Below are positions 55,471-63,676 of a DNA stretch of 64,000 nt, one piece after another. The translations under genes and the position numbers were made by a program. The stretch lies in assembly GCF_003053745.1 (NCBI RefSeq), contig NZ_QAYE01000005.1, forward strand, positions 248,001-312,000, read 5' to 3'. Source of the DNA: Sphingomonas faeni. GTDB lineage: Bacteria > Pseudomonadota > Alphaproteobacteria > Sphingomonadales > Sphingomonadaceae. The notes below the pieces were generated by a model. The model was not told the origin of the DNA, did not search any database, and saw nothing but the letters and a program-made list of their open reading frames with translations. The stretch's first letter is position 1; each line of letters starts with the position of its first letter.

Positions 55471-56328
55471 ATGAAACTCTGCCGCTACGGCCAACCCGGC
55501 CAGGAAAAGCCCGGCATCGTCGATGCCGATGGTGCGATCCGCGACCTGTCGGGCGTGATCGACGATCTCAGCGTCGCAACGTTGGCGCAGGCGCTCGCGG
55601 CCGATCCCGCGTCGCTGCCGGTCGTCGACGGTACGCCGCGCTACGGCGTGCCGATCAAGGGCATCGGCAAGATCGTCGCGATCGGCCTCAACTACCGCGA
55701 TCACGCGATCGAATCCGGCCTGCCGATCCCCACCGAGCCGATGATGTTCATGAAGCCGCTGTCCAGCCTCAGCGGCCCCAACGACGACGTCGTCCTGCCG
55801 CGCGGTTCGACGCATGGCGACTGGGAGGTCGAGCTCGGCGTGATCATCGGCAAGACCTGCCGCTACGTCGCGGAGGACGAGGCGCTTGACAAGGTCGCGG
55901 GCTATGTCCTCGCCAACGACGTGTCGGAGCGTTTCAACCAGAAGCAGCGCGGGTCGCAGTGGAGCAAGGGCAAGGGCCACGACACCTTCTGCCCGGTCGG
56001 CCCGTGGCTGGTGACGCCCGACGAGATCGGCGACGCGCAGGACCTCGACATGCATCTCGACGTCAACGGCGCGCGGATGCAGACCGGCAATACGAAGACG
56101 ATGATCTTCGACCTGAAGCAGCTCATCTCCTACGTCAGCGAATACATCACGCTGTACCCCGGCGACCTGCTGATCACCGGCACGCCGCCCGGCGTCGGCG
56201 AGGGCAAGAAGCCCGAGTCGATCTTCCTGAAGGCGGGCGACGTGATGGAACTCGGCATCGCCGGGCTCGGCACGCAGCGCCAGTCGGTCGTCGAATGGCG
56301 CCATCTGGGTGAAGGGTCGATCGCATGA
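55471..56328 (+). CDS. FAH-family hydrolase, probable L-2,4-diketo-3-deoxyrhamnonate hydrolase
   Basis: 285 residues, fumarylacetoacetate-hydrolase fold. The metal site is seen in HGDWEVELGVIIGK (Glu pair) with AIGLNYRDHA and YVLANDVSERFNQ around it. In the diketo-hydrolase route known from Sphingomonas this enzyme (LRA6) splits 2,4-diketo-3-deoxyrhamnonate into pyruvate and L-lactate. The assignment rests on position between RhmD and an SDR. ATG at 55471, where homology begins; 43 bases after rhmD; overlaps the next ATG by four bases. Confidence 0.88.
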   Translation: MKLCRYGQPGQEKPGIVDADGAIRDLSGVIDDLSVATLAQALAADPASLPVVDGTPRYGVPIKGIGKIVAIGLNYRDHAIESGLPIPTEPMMFMKPLSSLSGPNDDVVLPRGSTHGDWEVELGVIIGKTCRYVAEDEALDKVAGYVLANDVSERFNQKQRGSQWSKGKGHDTFCPVGPWLVTPDEIGDAQDLDMHLDVNGARMQTGNTKTMIFDLKQLISYVSEYITLYPGDLLITGTPPGVGEGKKPESIFLKAGDVMELGIAGLGTQRQSVVEWRHLGEGSIA

Positions 56329-57074
56329 CGATCTATCGGGGGCGGTTTGCCGGTCGCTGCGCGATCGTCACCGGCGGCGCGTCGGGGCTCGGCAAGGATG
56401 TCGCCAAGCGGATCGTCGCGGAGGGCGGCAGCGTCGTGCTGTGGGATCTCGACGCGGCCAAGCTCGCGGTGGCGAAGGACGAGGTCGGTGCGGCGCACGT
56501 CGTCGCGCTCGACGTGTCCGACGTCGACACGGTCGTCGCGGCGGCGGACGAGAGCGCGGCCGTGCTCGGCAAGGTCGACATCCTGATCTGTTCGGCCGGA
56601 ATTACGGGGGCGACCGCACCGGTCCACGAATACCCGCTCGACAGCTGGAAACGCGTCGTCGACATCAATTTGAACGGGCTGTTCTATTGCTGCCGGACGG
56701 TCGTGCCGTTGATGCTCGCGAACGGCTATGGCCGCATCGTCAACGTGTCGTCAGTGGCGGGCAAGGAGGGCAATCCTAACGCGTCCGCCTATTCGGCGAC
56801 CAAGGCGGCGGTGATCGGGCTGACCAAGAGCCTCGGCAAGGAGCTCGCGGGCAAGGGCATCATCGCCAATGCGCTGACCCCGGCGACGTTCGAGAGCCCG
56901 ATCCTGGAGCAGCTTCCGGCGAGCCAGGTCGAGTATATGCGCTCGAAGATCCCGATGGGGCGGCTGGGCGAGATCCCGGAATCGACCGCGATGGTGTGCT
57001 TCATGGCGTCGGAGGAATGCAGTTTCACGACGGCGTCGACGTTCGACACGTCGGGGGGACGGACGACGTTCTAG
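56325..57074 (+). CDS. SDR dehydrogenase, probable L-2-keto-3-deoxyrhamnonate 4-dehydrogenase
   Basis: 249 residues, classical short-chain dehydrogenase. TGGASGLGKD cofactor loop, Asp after beta-2 (WDLDAAK) favouring NAD+, CSAGIT, catalytic Ser in NVSSVAG and YSATK (Tyr-Lys pair). Its place directly after the FAH hydrolase suggests the LRA5 step, oxidising C4 of 2-keto-3-deoxyrhamnonate. L-rhamnose 1-dehydrogenase is also an SDR, so that role cannot be excluded. Coupled to the preceding gene (ATGA). Confidence 0.88.
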   Translation: MTIYRGRFAGRCAIVTGGASGLGKDVAKRIVAEGGSVVLWDLDAAKLAVAKDEVGAAHVVALDVSDVDTVVAAADESAAVLGKVDILICSAGITGATAPVHEYPLDSWKRVVDINLNGLFYCCRTVVPLMLANGYGRIVNVSSVAGKEGNPNASAYSATKAAVIGLTKSLGKELAGKGIIANALTPATFESPILEQLPASQVEYMRSKIPMGRLGEIPESTAMVCFMASEECSFTTASTFDTSGGRTTF

Positions 57075-57086
57075 GGGCACTTTTGT

Positions 57087-57210
57087 ATCCTCCCCCGCCA
57101 GGGGGAGGTGGCTGGCCCTTGCCAGACGGAGGGGGAGGTAAGGGGAAACCGCTGTTCCGTATCCTCCCCCTCCGTCGCCTTTGGCGCCACCTCCCCCTGG
57201 CGGGGGAGGA
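57087..57210. repeat. C/G-rich interspersed palindrome, copy 3
   Basis: Outer arms TCCTCCCCCGCCAGGGGGAGG (split here as 57088-57107) and its inverted partner around 57190-57210, with inner GGAGGGGGAGG/CCTCCCCCTCC arms. It lies inside the rhamnose operon between the SDR and lactonase genes and could fold as processing or attenuation structure. Confidence 0.8.
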
Positions 57211-57294
57211 TCGTTCCGACTGTCATCCCAAATCGCTTAGCCAACGCTGCCCGGCACGAGGCGGTACGGTTCAACAAACCCAGGAGAGAAGGCG

Positions 57295-58197
57295 ATGATC
57301 CCATTCGTCGACGCGCATATCCACCTCTGGGACCTGAGCCATATCCGCTATCCGTGGTTGTCGCCGCCATTCGCCAACGACGGCCCCAATGGCAGCGTCG
57401 AGCCGATCGCGCGTGACTTCGGAGTCGCCGAGTACCGCGCGGCGCTCGCGCGGTGGAATGTCGTCGGCGCGGTGCATGTCGATGCGGGTGCGGATTCGGT
57501 GCAGGCGCTCGACGAGACGGGCTGGCTGGAGGGAATCGCCGCCGAGCACGGCTTGCCCAACGCGATCGTCGCCTACGCACCGCTGGACGATGCCGACGTC
57601 GATACGCACCTCTCTGCGCAGGCTGCGTTCCCCCATGTTCGGGGCATTCGCCAGATCGTCAACTGGCACGCCGATCCGGCTCGCAGCTACACGGCGCGCG
57701 ACCTCACGCAGGACAGCCGGTGGCAGGCTGGCTACGCGCTGCTGCGTACGCACGCGCTCTCGTTCGACCTGCAATGCTATCCCGCGCAGATGCCGGGCCT
57801 CGCGCCGCTGATCGCGCGCCATCCAGACATCTCGGTGATCATCAACCACCTTGGCATGCCCGTGCTCACCGATCCCGATGGCATCGCGGAATGGCGCAAC
57901 GGCTTGCGCGCGCTCGCGGCACTGCCGCATGTCGCGATCAAGCTGTCGGGGCTTGGCTTCATCGCGCGCGACTGGACGCCGGAGAGCGTGCGGCCCTTCC
58001 TGCTCGAAGCGATCGACCTGTTCGGCACCGAACGCTGCCTGTTCGCCAGCGACGCGCCGACCGACACGCTGTTCGCGCCGATCGATCGCTACCTCGAAAC
58101 CTATCATGCGCTGGTCGCCGACTTCGCCGAAGACGAACGCCGCGCGCTGTTCGGCGGCAATGCGAACCGGATCTACCGGCTGGGTCTCGACCTTTGA
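57295..58197 (+). CDS. Amidohydrolase, probable L-rhamnono-1,4-lactonase
   Basis: 300 residues, amidohydrolase_2 fold. Metal-binding HIHLW near residue 8, FDLQCYPAQMP, INHLGMP (His) and FASDAPTD (Asp). Same family as the LRA2 lactonase that opens L-rhamnono-gamma-lactone to L-rhamnonate, the substrate of RhmD. AGGAGA precedes the ATG. It follows the palindrome, 220 bases after the SDR, and its stop overlaps the RhaT TTG start. Confidence 0.88.
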   Translation: MIPFVDAHIHLWDLSHIRYPWLSPPFANDGPNGSVEPIARDFGVAEYRAALARWNVVGAVHVDAGADSVQALDETGWLEGIAAEHGLPNAIVAYAPLDDADVDTHLSAQAAFPHVRGIRQIVNWHADPARSYTARDLTQDSRWQAGYALLRTHALSFDLQCYPAQMPGLAPLIARHPDISVIINHLGMPVLTDPDGIAEWRNGLRALAALPHVAIKLSGLGFIARDWTPESVRPFLLEAIDLFGTERCLFASDAPTDTLFAPIDRYLETYHALVADFAEDERRALFGGNANRIYRLGLDL

Positions 58198-59261
58198 ACC
58201 CGCTGCTCGGGGTGCTGTATCACTGGCTCGGCGGGCTCGCGTCGGCCAGCTTCTACGTCCCCTATCGCGGGGTGAAGCGCTGGTCGTGGGAGATCTACTG
58301 GCTGACCGGCGGCGTCGTGTCGTGGCTGGTCGCGCCGTGGTTCTTCGCCAGCCTCCAGACGCAGGACCTGCTCGGTGTGCTCGGTCGCGCGCCGTCGACT
58401 GCGTTCTGGTGGCCGATGGTGTTCGGCGTGTTGTGGGGGTTCGGCGGACTCGGTTATGGACTCGTCATGCGGTATCTCGGGCTGTCGCTCGGCATGGCGG
58501 TCGTGCTTGGCCTTTGCACCGTATTCGGCACGCTGATCCCGCCGGCGTTTACGGGCGAGTTCCACGAAAAGCTGATCGCGACCACTTCCGGCAACATCGT
58601 CCTCGCCGGCATCGGCCTGACGCTCGCCGGCATCGTCGTCGTCGCGATCGCGGGCGCGATGAAGGATGCGCTGCTGACCCCGGAGCAGAAGCTGGCGGTC
58701 GTCGCCGAGTTCGATTTCCGCAAGGGCATCGTCGTCGCGATCGGCGCCGGGATCATGTCCGCGTGCTTCGCGTTCGGGCTGGCTGCGGGCGAGCCGATCA
58801 AGGCGCTGTCGGCGACCGCGGGGACCGGGCCGCTCTGGACCGGGCTTCCGGTGTTGTGCCTGATCATGGCTGGCGGGCTCGTCACCAACGGCGCCTGGTG
58901 CGCGTGGTTGATCGTCAGGAACCGCAGCGCACCGCAATGGCTCGGCCGCACGACCGACGGCGCCCGTCCGCCGCTTCTGCGCAACTACGCACTGAGCGCA
59001 CTCGCGGGCGTCACCTGGTATTTCCAGTTCTTCTTCTACACCATGGGCGAGAGCCAGATGGGGCGGCTCGGCTTCTCGAGCTGGACGCTGCACATGGCGA
59101 GCATCATCATCTTCGGCACGCTGTGGGGCTTTGCGTTCCGCGAGTGGAAGGACGCCGGCGCGCGGATCAAGGCGGTGGTCTGGGCGGGCGTCGCGCTGCT
59201 CCTGATCGCGACCGTGGTGATCGGCTATGGCAACAGCATCGCGGTGGAGACCGTCGCATGA
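58194..59261 (+). CDS. rhaT: L-rhamnose/proton symporter
   Basis: 355 residues, ten hydrophobic helices, inner membrane. The TTG start at 58194 overlaps the lactonase stop (TTGA) and gives MNPLLGVLYHWLGGLASASF, which matches the RhaT N-terminus. Further family blocks: WSWEIYWLTGGVVSWLVAPW, LWGFGGLGYGLVMRYLGLSL and WYFQFFFYTMGESQMG. Brings L-rhamnose (and possibly L-lyxose) into the cytoplasm for the enzymes encoded upstream. Next gene overlaps by four bases. Confidence 0.94.
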   Translation: MNPLLGVLYHWLGGLASASFYVPYRGVKRWSWEIYWLTGGVVSWLVAPWFFASLQTQDLLGVLGRAPSTAFWWPMVFGVLWGFGGLGYGLVMRYLGLSLGMAVVLGLCTVFGTLIPPAFTGEFHEKLIATTSGNIVLAGIGLTLAGIVVVAIAGAMKDALLTPEQKLAVVAEFDFRKGIVVAIGAGIMSACFAFGLAAGEPIKALSATAGTGPLWTGLPVLCLIMAGGLVTNGAWCAWLIVRNRSAPQWLGRTTDGARPPLLRNYALSALAGVTWYFQFFFYTMGESQMGRLGFSSWTLHMASIIIFGTLWGFAFREWKDAGARIKAVVWAGVALLLIATVVIGYGNSIAVETVA

Positions 59262-60340
59262 GCCGGATCGCGCACCTGATCGCCGCGGGCCTTCTGGCAC
59301 TCGCGGGGGCGTCACCCGCAACCCCGCCGCGCGAGCCCGACGCCCCGCTGGTGATGACCGCGATGCACCTCCACGATCCGTGGATCGTCGCCGACAAGGC
59401 AAGCCGCACCTATCACCTTTTCACCCGCAACGAGGTCGCGATGACCGGCGACTCGCGGCTGGGCACAATGATGTATGCAAGCCGCGACCTGAAGCACTGG
59501 ACCAAACCCAAGCTCGTGTTCGTGTTGCCCGGCGACGTCTGGGCCAAGGCGGGAAGCTGGGCGCCGGAAGTGCACCGCTGGAAGAACCGCTGGTATCTAT
59601 TCGCGACGTTCCACGATCCGGCCTCGCCGCTGACGCCCAACGGCAACCGCGCGACCTATCGTCGCGGCACCGTCCTCGCGGTCGCGGACAAGATCGACGG
59701 GCCTTACGCATTGGTTCGGGGTGGCGAGCCGATCGTGTCGAAGGACGAGATGTCGCTCGACGGCACGCTGTACGTCGACCCGAAGGGCAAGCCGTGGCTC
59801 GTCTACGCGCACGAATGGTGGCAGACGACGATCGGCACGATGGAAGCGGTGCCGCTGAACGATGACCTGTCCGCGACGGGCTCGCCGAAACGCCTGTTCG
59901 CGGCGAACGATGCTGCATGGGTGGTCGGCCAGAAACAGGCCGACGGCGACACGGTCTATGTCACCGACGGCCCCGAACTGTATCGCAGCAAGACCGGCGC
60001 GCTGCTGATGCTGTGGTCGAGCTATGGCAAGAAGGGCTATGTCGAGGGGCAGGCGCGCTCGCGATCGGGCGGCATCGAAGGTCCGTGGGAGCAACTCGGT
60101 CCGCTCGTCGAACGCGACAGCGGCCACGGCATGCTGTTCCGCGCGTTCGATGGCCGGCTGATGATGATCCTCCACCGCCCGTTCAACTTCGCGCTCGGCA
60201 AGCTGTACGAGATGCGCGACGAGGGCGATCGGCTGGCGGTGGTACGCGAGGCGACCGAACTCGACGGCGAGGCGTATCCGACTCACCCCTGCATGCCGGG
60301 GCACTCGTCGTTCGACAACGCTAAACCGGGGTGTTCGTGA
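59258..60340 (+). CDS. GH43 family glycoside hydrolase of the rhamnose operon
   Basis: 360 residues with a signal peptide (HLIAAGLLALAGASPATP). Beta-propeller with Asp40 in HLHDPWIV (base), Asp in SLDGTLYVD, and WAPEVHRWKNRWYLFATF as the conserved second blade. The acid Glu is probably in TDGPELYRS. GH43 enzymes mostly release arabinofuranose, xylose or galactose. In this setting it likely trims side chains of a rhamnose-bearing plant glycan. ATGA overlap with rhaT, TGATG overlap with the esterase gene. Confidence 0.85.
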   Translation: MSRIAHLIAAGLLALAGASPATPPREPDAPLVMTAMHLHDPWIVADKASRTYHLFTRNEVAMTGDSRLGTMMYASRDLKHWTKPKLVFVLPGDVWAKAGSWAPEVHRWKNRWYLFATFHDPASPLTPNGNRATYRRGTVLAVADKIDGPYALVRGGEPIVSKDEMSLDGTLYVDPKGKPWLVYAHEWWQTTIGTMEAVPLNDDLSATGSPKRLFAANDAAWVVGQKQADGDTVYVTDGPELYRSKTGALLMLWSSYGKKGYVEGQARSRSGGIEGPWEQLGPLVERDSGHGMLFRAFDGRLMMILHRPFNFALGKLYEMRDEGDRLAVVREATELDGEAYPTHPCMPGHSSFDNAKPGCS

Positions 60341-61176
60341 TGCTGGGTGCAGATGATGTGTGGCCGCTGTGGGCAGACGAGCCCGCGGTGACGTTCGAGG
60401 ATCCTTCGGTCGCGGCCGAGGTCGCCGTCGTCGCGGCGGTGGACCAGCCGGTGCTGCTCGGGTTCCGTGCCGCCAAGCCCAATGGCCGGGCGATGCTCGT
60501 GCTTGGCGGCGGCGGCTACACGCAGTTGATGGCGGGCAGGGAAGGGGTGCAGGTCGCCGCCTGGCTGACGGGGCTAGGCTATCACACGTTCGTCCTGATC
60601 CACCGTTTCCCCAACGCTGCCCACGGCATCGCCGCACCGCTCGACGACGCGCGCGAGGCGATGCGGTTGATCCGTGGAAGCGGACTCGCGCCGGCGGGGC
60701 TCGGCGTGGTCGGACTATCGTCGGGCGGTCATCTGGCTGCATGCCTCGCCGCGGCGTATCCGGACGAATGGACGGCGCCGGTGTCCCGTCATCCCGACGA
60801 GCCGACGCGGCCCGACGTGATGGTTATTGGCTATGCCCCGATCTCCACCAACGCGGCGGGACGGACGATCATCGCCGACAAGCCGCCTTTGCCGCCGGTC
60901 GAGAAACAGGCGATGTACGACCGGCTGCAACCCGATGCGCAACTGCTGCCGTCGCCACCGCCTGCGTTCATCGTCTACGCCGGCAACGATCCCGTCGTCC
61001 CGGTCGAGAACGCCCGCCGGCTCCACACGGCGTGGCAGGACGCCGGCGGTGCGGCCGAACTCCACGTCTTTGCCAATGCGCCGCATGGTTTCGCGCTCGA
61101 TACGCGAGGGCTGCCCGTCTCGATCTGGCCGACGCTGTGCGAGGCCTGGCTGCGGCAGGTCGGCTTTCTCGACTAG
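60340..61176 (+). CDS. Alpha/beta hydrolase, carbohydrate-esterase-like
   Basis: 278 residues from ATG 60340, which overlaps the GH43 stop (TGATG); GTG 60337 and 60331 are alternatives. Oxyanion-side Gly-rich stretch VLGGGGYTQL, nucleophile elbow GLSSGGHLAA, acid in AGNDPVVPVENA and His in APHGFAL. This is the Aes/acetyl-xylan-esterase-like group, often removing acetyl groups from sugars. No signal peptide, so cytoplasmic. Its TAG stop shares a CTAG tetramer with the opposing gene's stop. Confidence 0.85.
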   Translation: MLGADDVWPLWADEPAVTFEDPSVAAEVAVVAAVDQPVLLGFRAAKPNGRAMLVLGGGGYTQLMAGREGVQVAAWLTGLGYHTFVLIHRFPNAAHGIAAPLDDAREAMRLIRGSGLAPAGLGVVGLSSGGHLAACLAAAYPDEWTAPVSRHPDEPTRPDVMVIGYAPISTNAAGRTIIADKPPLPPVEKQAMYDRLQPDAQLLPSPPPAFIVYAGNDPVVPVENARRLHTAWQDAGGAAELHVFANAPHGFALDTRGLPVSIWPTLCEAWLRQVGFLD

Positions 61177-62135
61177 CGGCGTGCGAGCCGGATCACGGTC
61201 GGCGCGTCGCGGTCCACCGTGAGGATGCCCTCGATTTCCTTCAGTTCGGCAATCTGGAGCACGCTGCGGCGGTGCCATTCGGGATCGCGCGTGGACTGTG
61301 GTTCGCCGGACTGCTGGACGAAATAGACGATGTACGCGCGATCTCCCGCGACGATCACATCGGGATGCTGCCCTTTGGCGCGATCGGTTTCGGCGTGGCC
61401 CGGCGTCGCGAGCAGATAATCAGGTTGCCGCGTCCAGTGCTCGCCATCCGTCGAGCGCATCGCCAGCAATCCCTTCCACGCATCGGAGATCAGCCACCAC
61501 CGGCCCTTCCAGCGGAACGCCTTCGGTCCCTCGCCGGGCGTGTCGACGATCGTGCCCTTCACGCGCCAGTGCACCAGATCGTCGCTGTCGGCGTAGCGGA
61601 TCGCCTTGTTCAGCCGCTCGTCGTTATACCAGAGTCGATAGCCGCCACCGGGCAGCGCCGCGACGCTCGCATCGATCACCCGGTCGGAGCCGAGCGACAG
61701 CCGCTCGCCGCAGGTCCAGCGCTTCAGGTCGCGCGAGGTCAGGTGGACGATGAACCGCGGGGCGTTCCAGTCGCGGAAGACGCCCGGCACGACGGTCAGC
61801 CACATATGCCACCGCCCTCCGAGATACTGGACATCGGGCGCCCACAACGTCGCGCCGGTGCAGGATGCGGGGATCGCCGCGGTGCCGCCGTAGCGCCAGT
61901 GCACGCCGTCACGCGAGCGCGCGGTGCCTATCGCGGTACCATGCACCCAGCGCACGTCCTTCGCGTCGGCCATCGGCAGGTCGGCGCGGCGGTTGGTGTA
62001 GAACATCACCCATTCGCGGCGGGCCGCATCATAGACAGTCGAGGGATCGGCGGCGCCGTCGTGTACCGGATCGCGGAACAGAGGTTTCGGCGCAACCGGC
62101 GCGCCGGCGAGCAACGCGGCGGCGAACAGGATCAC
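61173..62135 (-). CDS. GH43-like secreted glycoside hydrolase
   Basis: 320 residues. GTG 62135 overlaps the stop of the upstream transporter gene (GTGA). Short signal (ILFAAALLAGAPVAP). Five-bladed propeller with DPVHDGAADPSTVYD, RVIDASVAALPGGGYRLWYN and TPGEGPKAFRWKGRWWL, giving Asp, Asp and Glu at the GH43/GH117-clan positions. The sequence is distant from the other two GH43 proteins here. Probably co-transcribed with the symporter and the GH115-like gene; specificity unknown. Confidence 0.78.
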   Translation of the reverse strand: MILFAAALLAGAPVAPKPLFRDPVHDGAADPSTVYDAARREWVMFYTNRRADLPMADAKDVRWVHGTAIGTARSRDGVHWRYGGTAAIPASCTGATLWAPDVQYLGGRWHMWLTVVPGVFRDWNAPRFIVHLTSRDLKRWTCGERLSLGSDRVIDASVAALPGGGYRLWYNDERLNKAIRYADSDDLVHWRVKGTIVDTPGEGPKAFRWKGRWWLISDAWKGLLAMRSTDGEHWTRQPDYLLATPGHAETDRAKGQHPDVIVAGDRAYIVYFVQQSGEPQSTRDPEWHRRSVLQIAELKEIEGILTVDRDAPTVIRLARR

Positions 62136-63676
62136 CGCGTGCCCGCCGCCGCGACGGGGTTGTTGCCCCACAGCTTATCGTAGGACCAGCCCGACAGATC
62201 CTCGACCACGCGCGCGTTGTCCGGCGTCGATGGAGTCCGCTCGCCGCGCCGCAGATGCTCGATCTCCTCCAGCAGGATCGCATGCGTGGCGGGCGTCAGC
62301 CGGAAACGCGTCGACACGAGCACCCCGAACACCAGCATCGCGATCGTCCCCGCGCCGAGCACCGCGACGATCGCGTAGATCGCCTGCGGGCTCTGCGCGG
62401 TTGCCTTCGAGACGAAGCCCGACGCCTGCATCACCTGCCCGACCAGGATCACCGCCAGCGCCTGGCTCATCTTGCGCACGAACGTCATCACGCCGGCGAA
62501 CGCGCCTTCGCGACGGCGCCCGGTAACGATCTCGTCGACGTCGGCCATGTAGTTGTAGGTCGCCCACGGGATGTAGTTGAGTGCGCCGCGGCCGAGCCCG
62601 GCGAACACCACCGGCAGCCAGAATAGCGCCGACGTCGCGGTATAGCCCGCCGCGTACATCGCGAGGAAGATCACCACGCCGATCGCGAAACTCAGCGCCG
62701 CGAACCGGTAGGCGGCAGCCGGGGACAGCCGCAGTGCGAAGTTGATCGCCAGCACCACTGCGACGAGTTGGACGATATACGTCACCCCGACGAGGTTCGC
62801 GACGATCGCGGTCGATCCGGCCAGCGCGAAGATCACGAAATAGGTGAACGCTGCGTTGTAGATGTCCTGGCTGATATAGCCGCCCAGATACATGCCGAGA
62901 TGCAGACGGAACGCGCGGATCCGCAGCGTCGAGAACAGGTTGCGGTAGAGCGCCTTGAACGCCACGCCGAGCGATGCTTTCTCGACTGCCTGGACCTCGT
63001 CGAGCCCCTCCGGCCGCTGCCGCTCCCAGCTGAACGCGTACAGCAGACCCGCAGCGCCCATGAACAGGACCGAGAAGATCATGCCCATATACAGATACGT
63101 GTCGGGCGAATCCGGCCCGAGATACGCGATCAGCCAGCCCGGCAGGAACGCCGCCGCGATCGCCGAGCACTGGCCGCACAGGATGCGCGCGCCGGCGAAC
63201 TTCGCCTTGGTGCGGTAATCGGTCGCCATCTCCGACGCGAGCGTCTCGTACGGGATGATCTCCATCGCATAGACCATCTCGAACAGCACGTACGTCACGA
63301 GGTAATACCAGAAGCCCTGGCCTGCGACCCACATGATCGCGAACGACGGCAGCAGCGGGATCGCGGCGAGAATGAAGAACCGCCGCCGGCCGAACTTGCG
63401 CCCCAGCCAGCTCCGCCCGAGATTGTCGGACAGGTGGCCGATCGTCGGGCTGGTGAACGCGTCTAGCACGCGCGCGACGCCGAAGATGATCGTCGCCTGC
63501 GCTGCGGACAGTCCGCAGAAGCTGGTATAGAAGATCAGGATCCACGTGCTGATGACCGCCATCGACCCCGCGCCGAGCACGTCGTTCGATCCATAGGCGA
63601 GCAGATTATACCAGCGTACCGGACGGGCGGGCGCGAGCGGCAGGGCCGGACGGGCGGCGATCGGATCAGTGGCCAT
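62132..63676 (-). CDS. GPH-type (glycoside-pentoside-hexuronide) cation symporter, MFS superfamily
   Basis: 514 residues, 12 hydrophobic helices. GPH-like features: YGSNDVLGAGSMAVISTW in helix 1, the conserved loop after helix 2 (SPTIGHLSDNLGRSWLGRKF then GRRRFF) and YETLASEMATDYRTKAKF. Carries a sugar, oligosaccharide or uronide with H+ or Na+. AAGGA before the ATG lies inside the upstream gene, whose end it overlaps by 11 bases. With RhaT it gives this region two inner-membrane sugar importers. Confidence 0.9.
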   Translation of the reverse strand: MATDPIAARPALPLAPARPVRWYNLLAYGSNDVLGAGSMAVISTWILIFYTSFCGLSAAQATIIFGVARVLDAFTSPTIGHLSDNLGRSWLGRKFGRRRFFILAAIPLLPSFAIMWVAGQGFWYYLVTYVLFEMVYAMEIIPYETLASEMATDYRTKAKFAGARILCGQCSAIAAAFLPGWLIAYLGPDSPDTYLYMGMIFSVLFMGAAGLLYAFSWERQRPEGLDEVQAVEKASLGVAFKALYRNLFSTLRIRAFRLHLGMYLGGYISQDIYNAAFTYFVIFALAGSTAIVANLVGVTYIVQLVAVVLAINFALRLSPAAAYRFAALSFAIGVVIFLAMYAAGYTATSALFWLPVVFAGLGRGALNYIPWATYNYMADVDEIVTGRRREGAFAGVMTFVRKMSQALAVILVGQVMQASGFVSKATAQSPQAIYAIVAVLGAGTIAMLVFGVLVSTRFRLTPATHAILLEEIEHLRRGERTPSTPDNARVVEDLSGWSYDKLWGNNPVAAAGTR

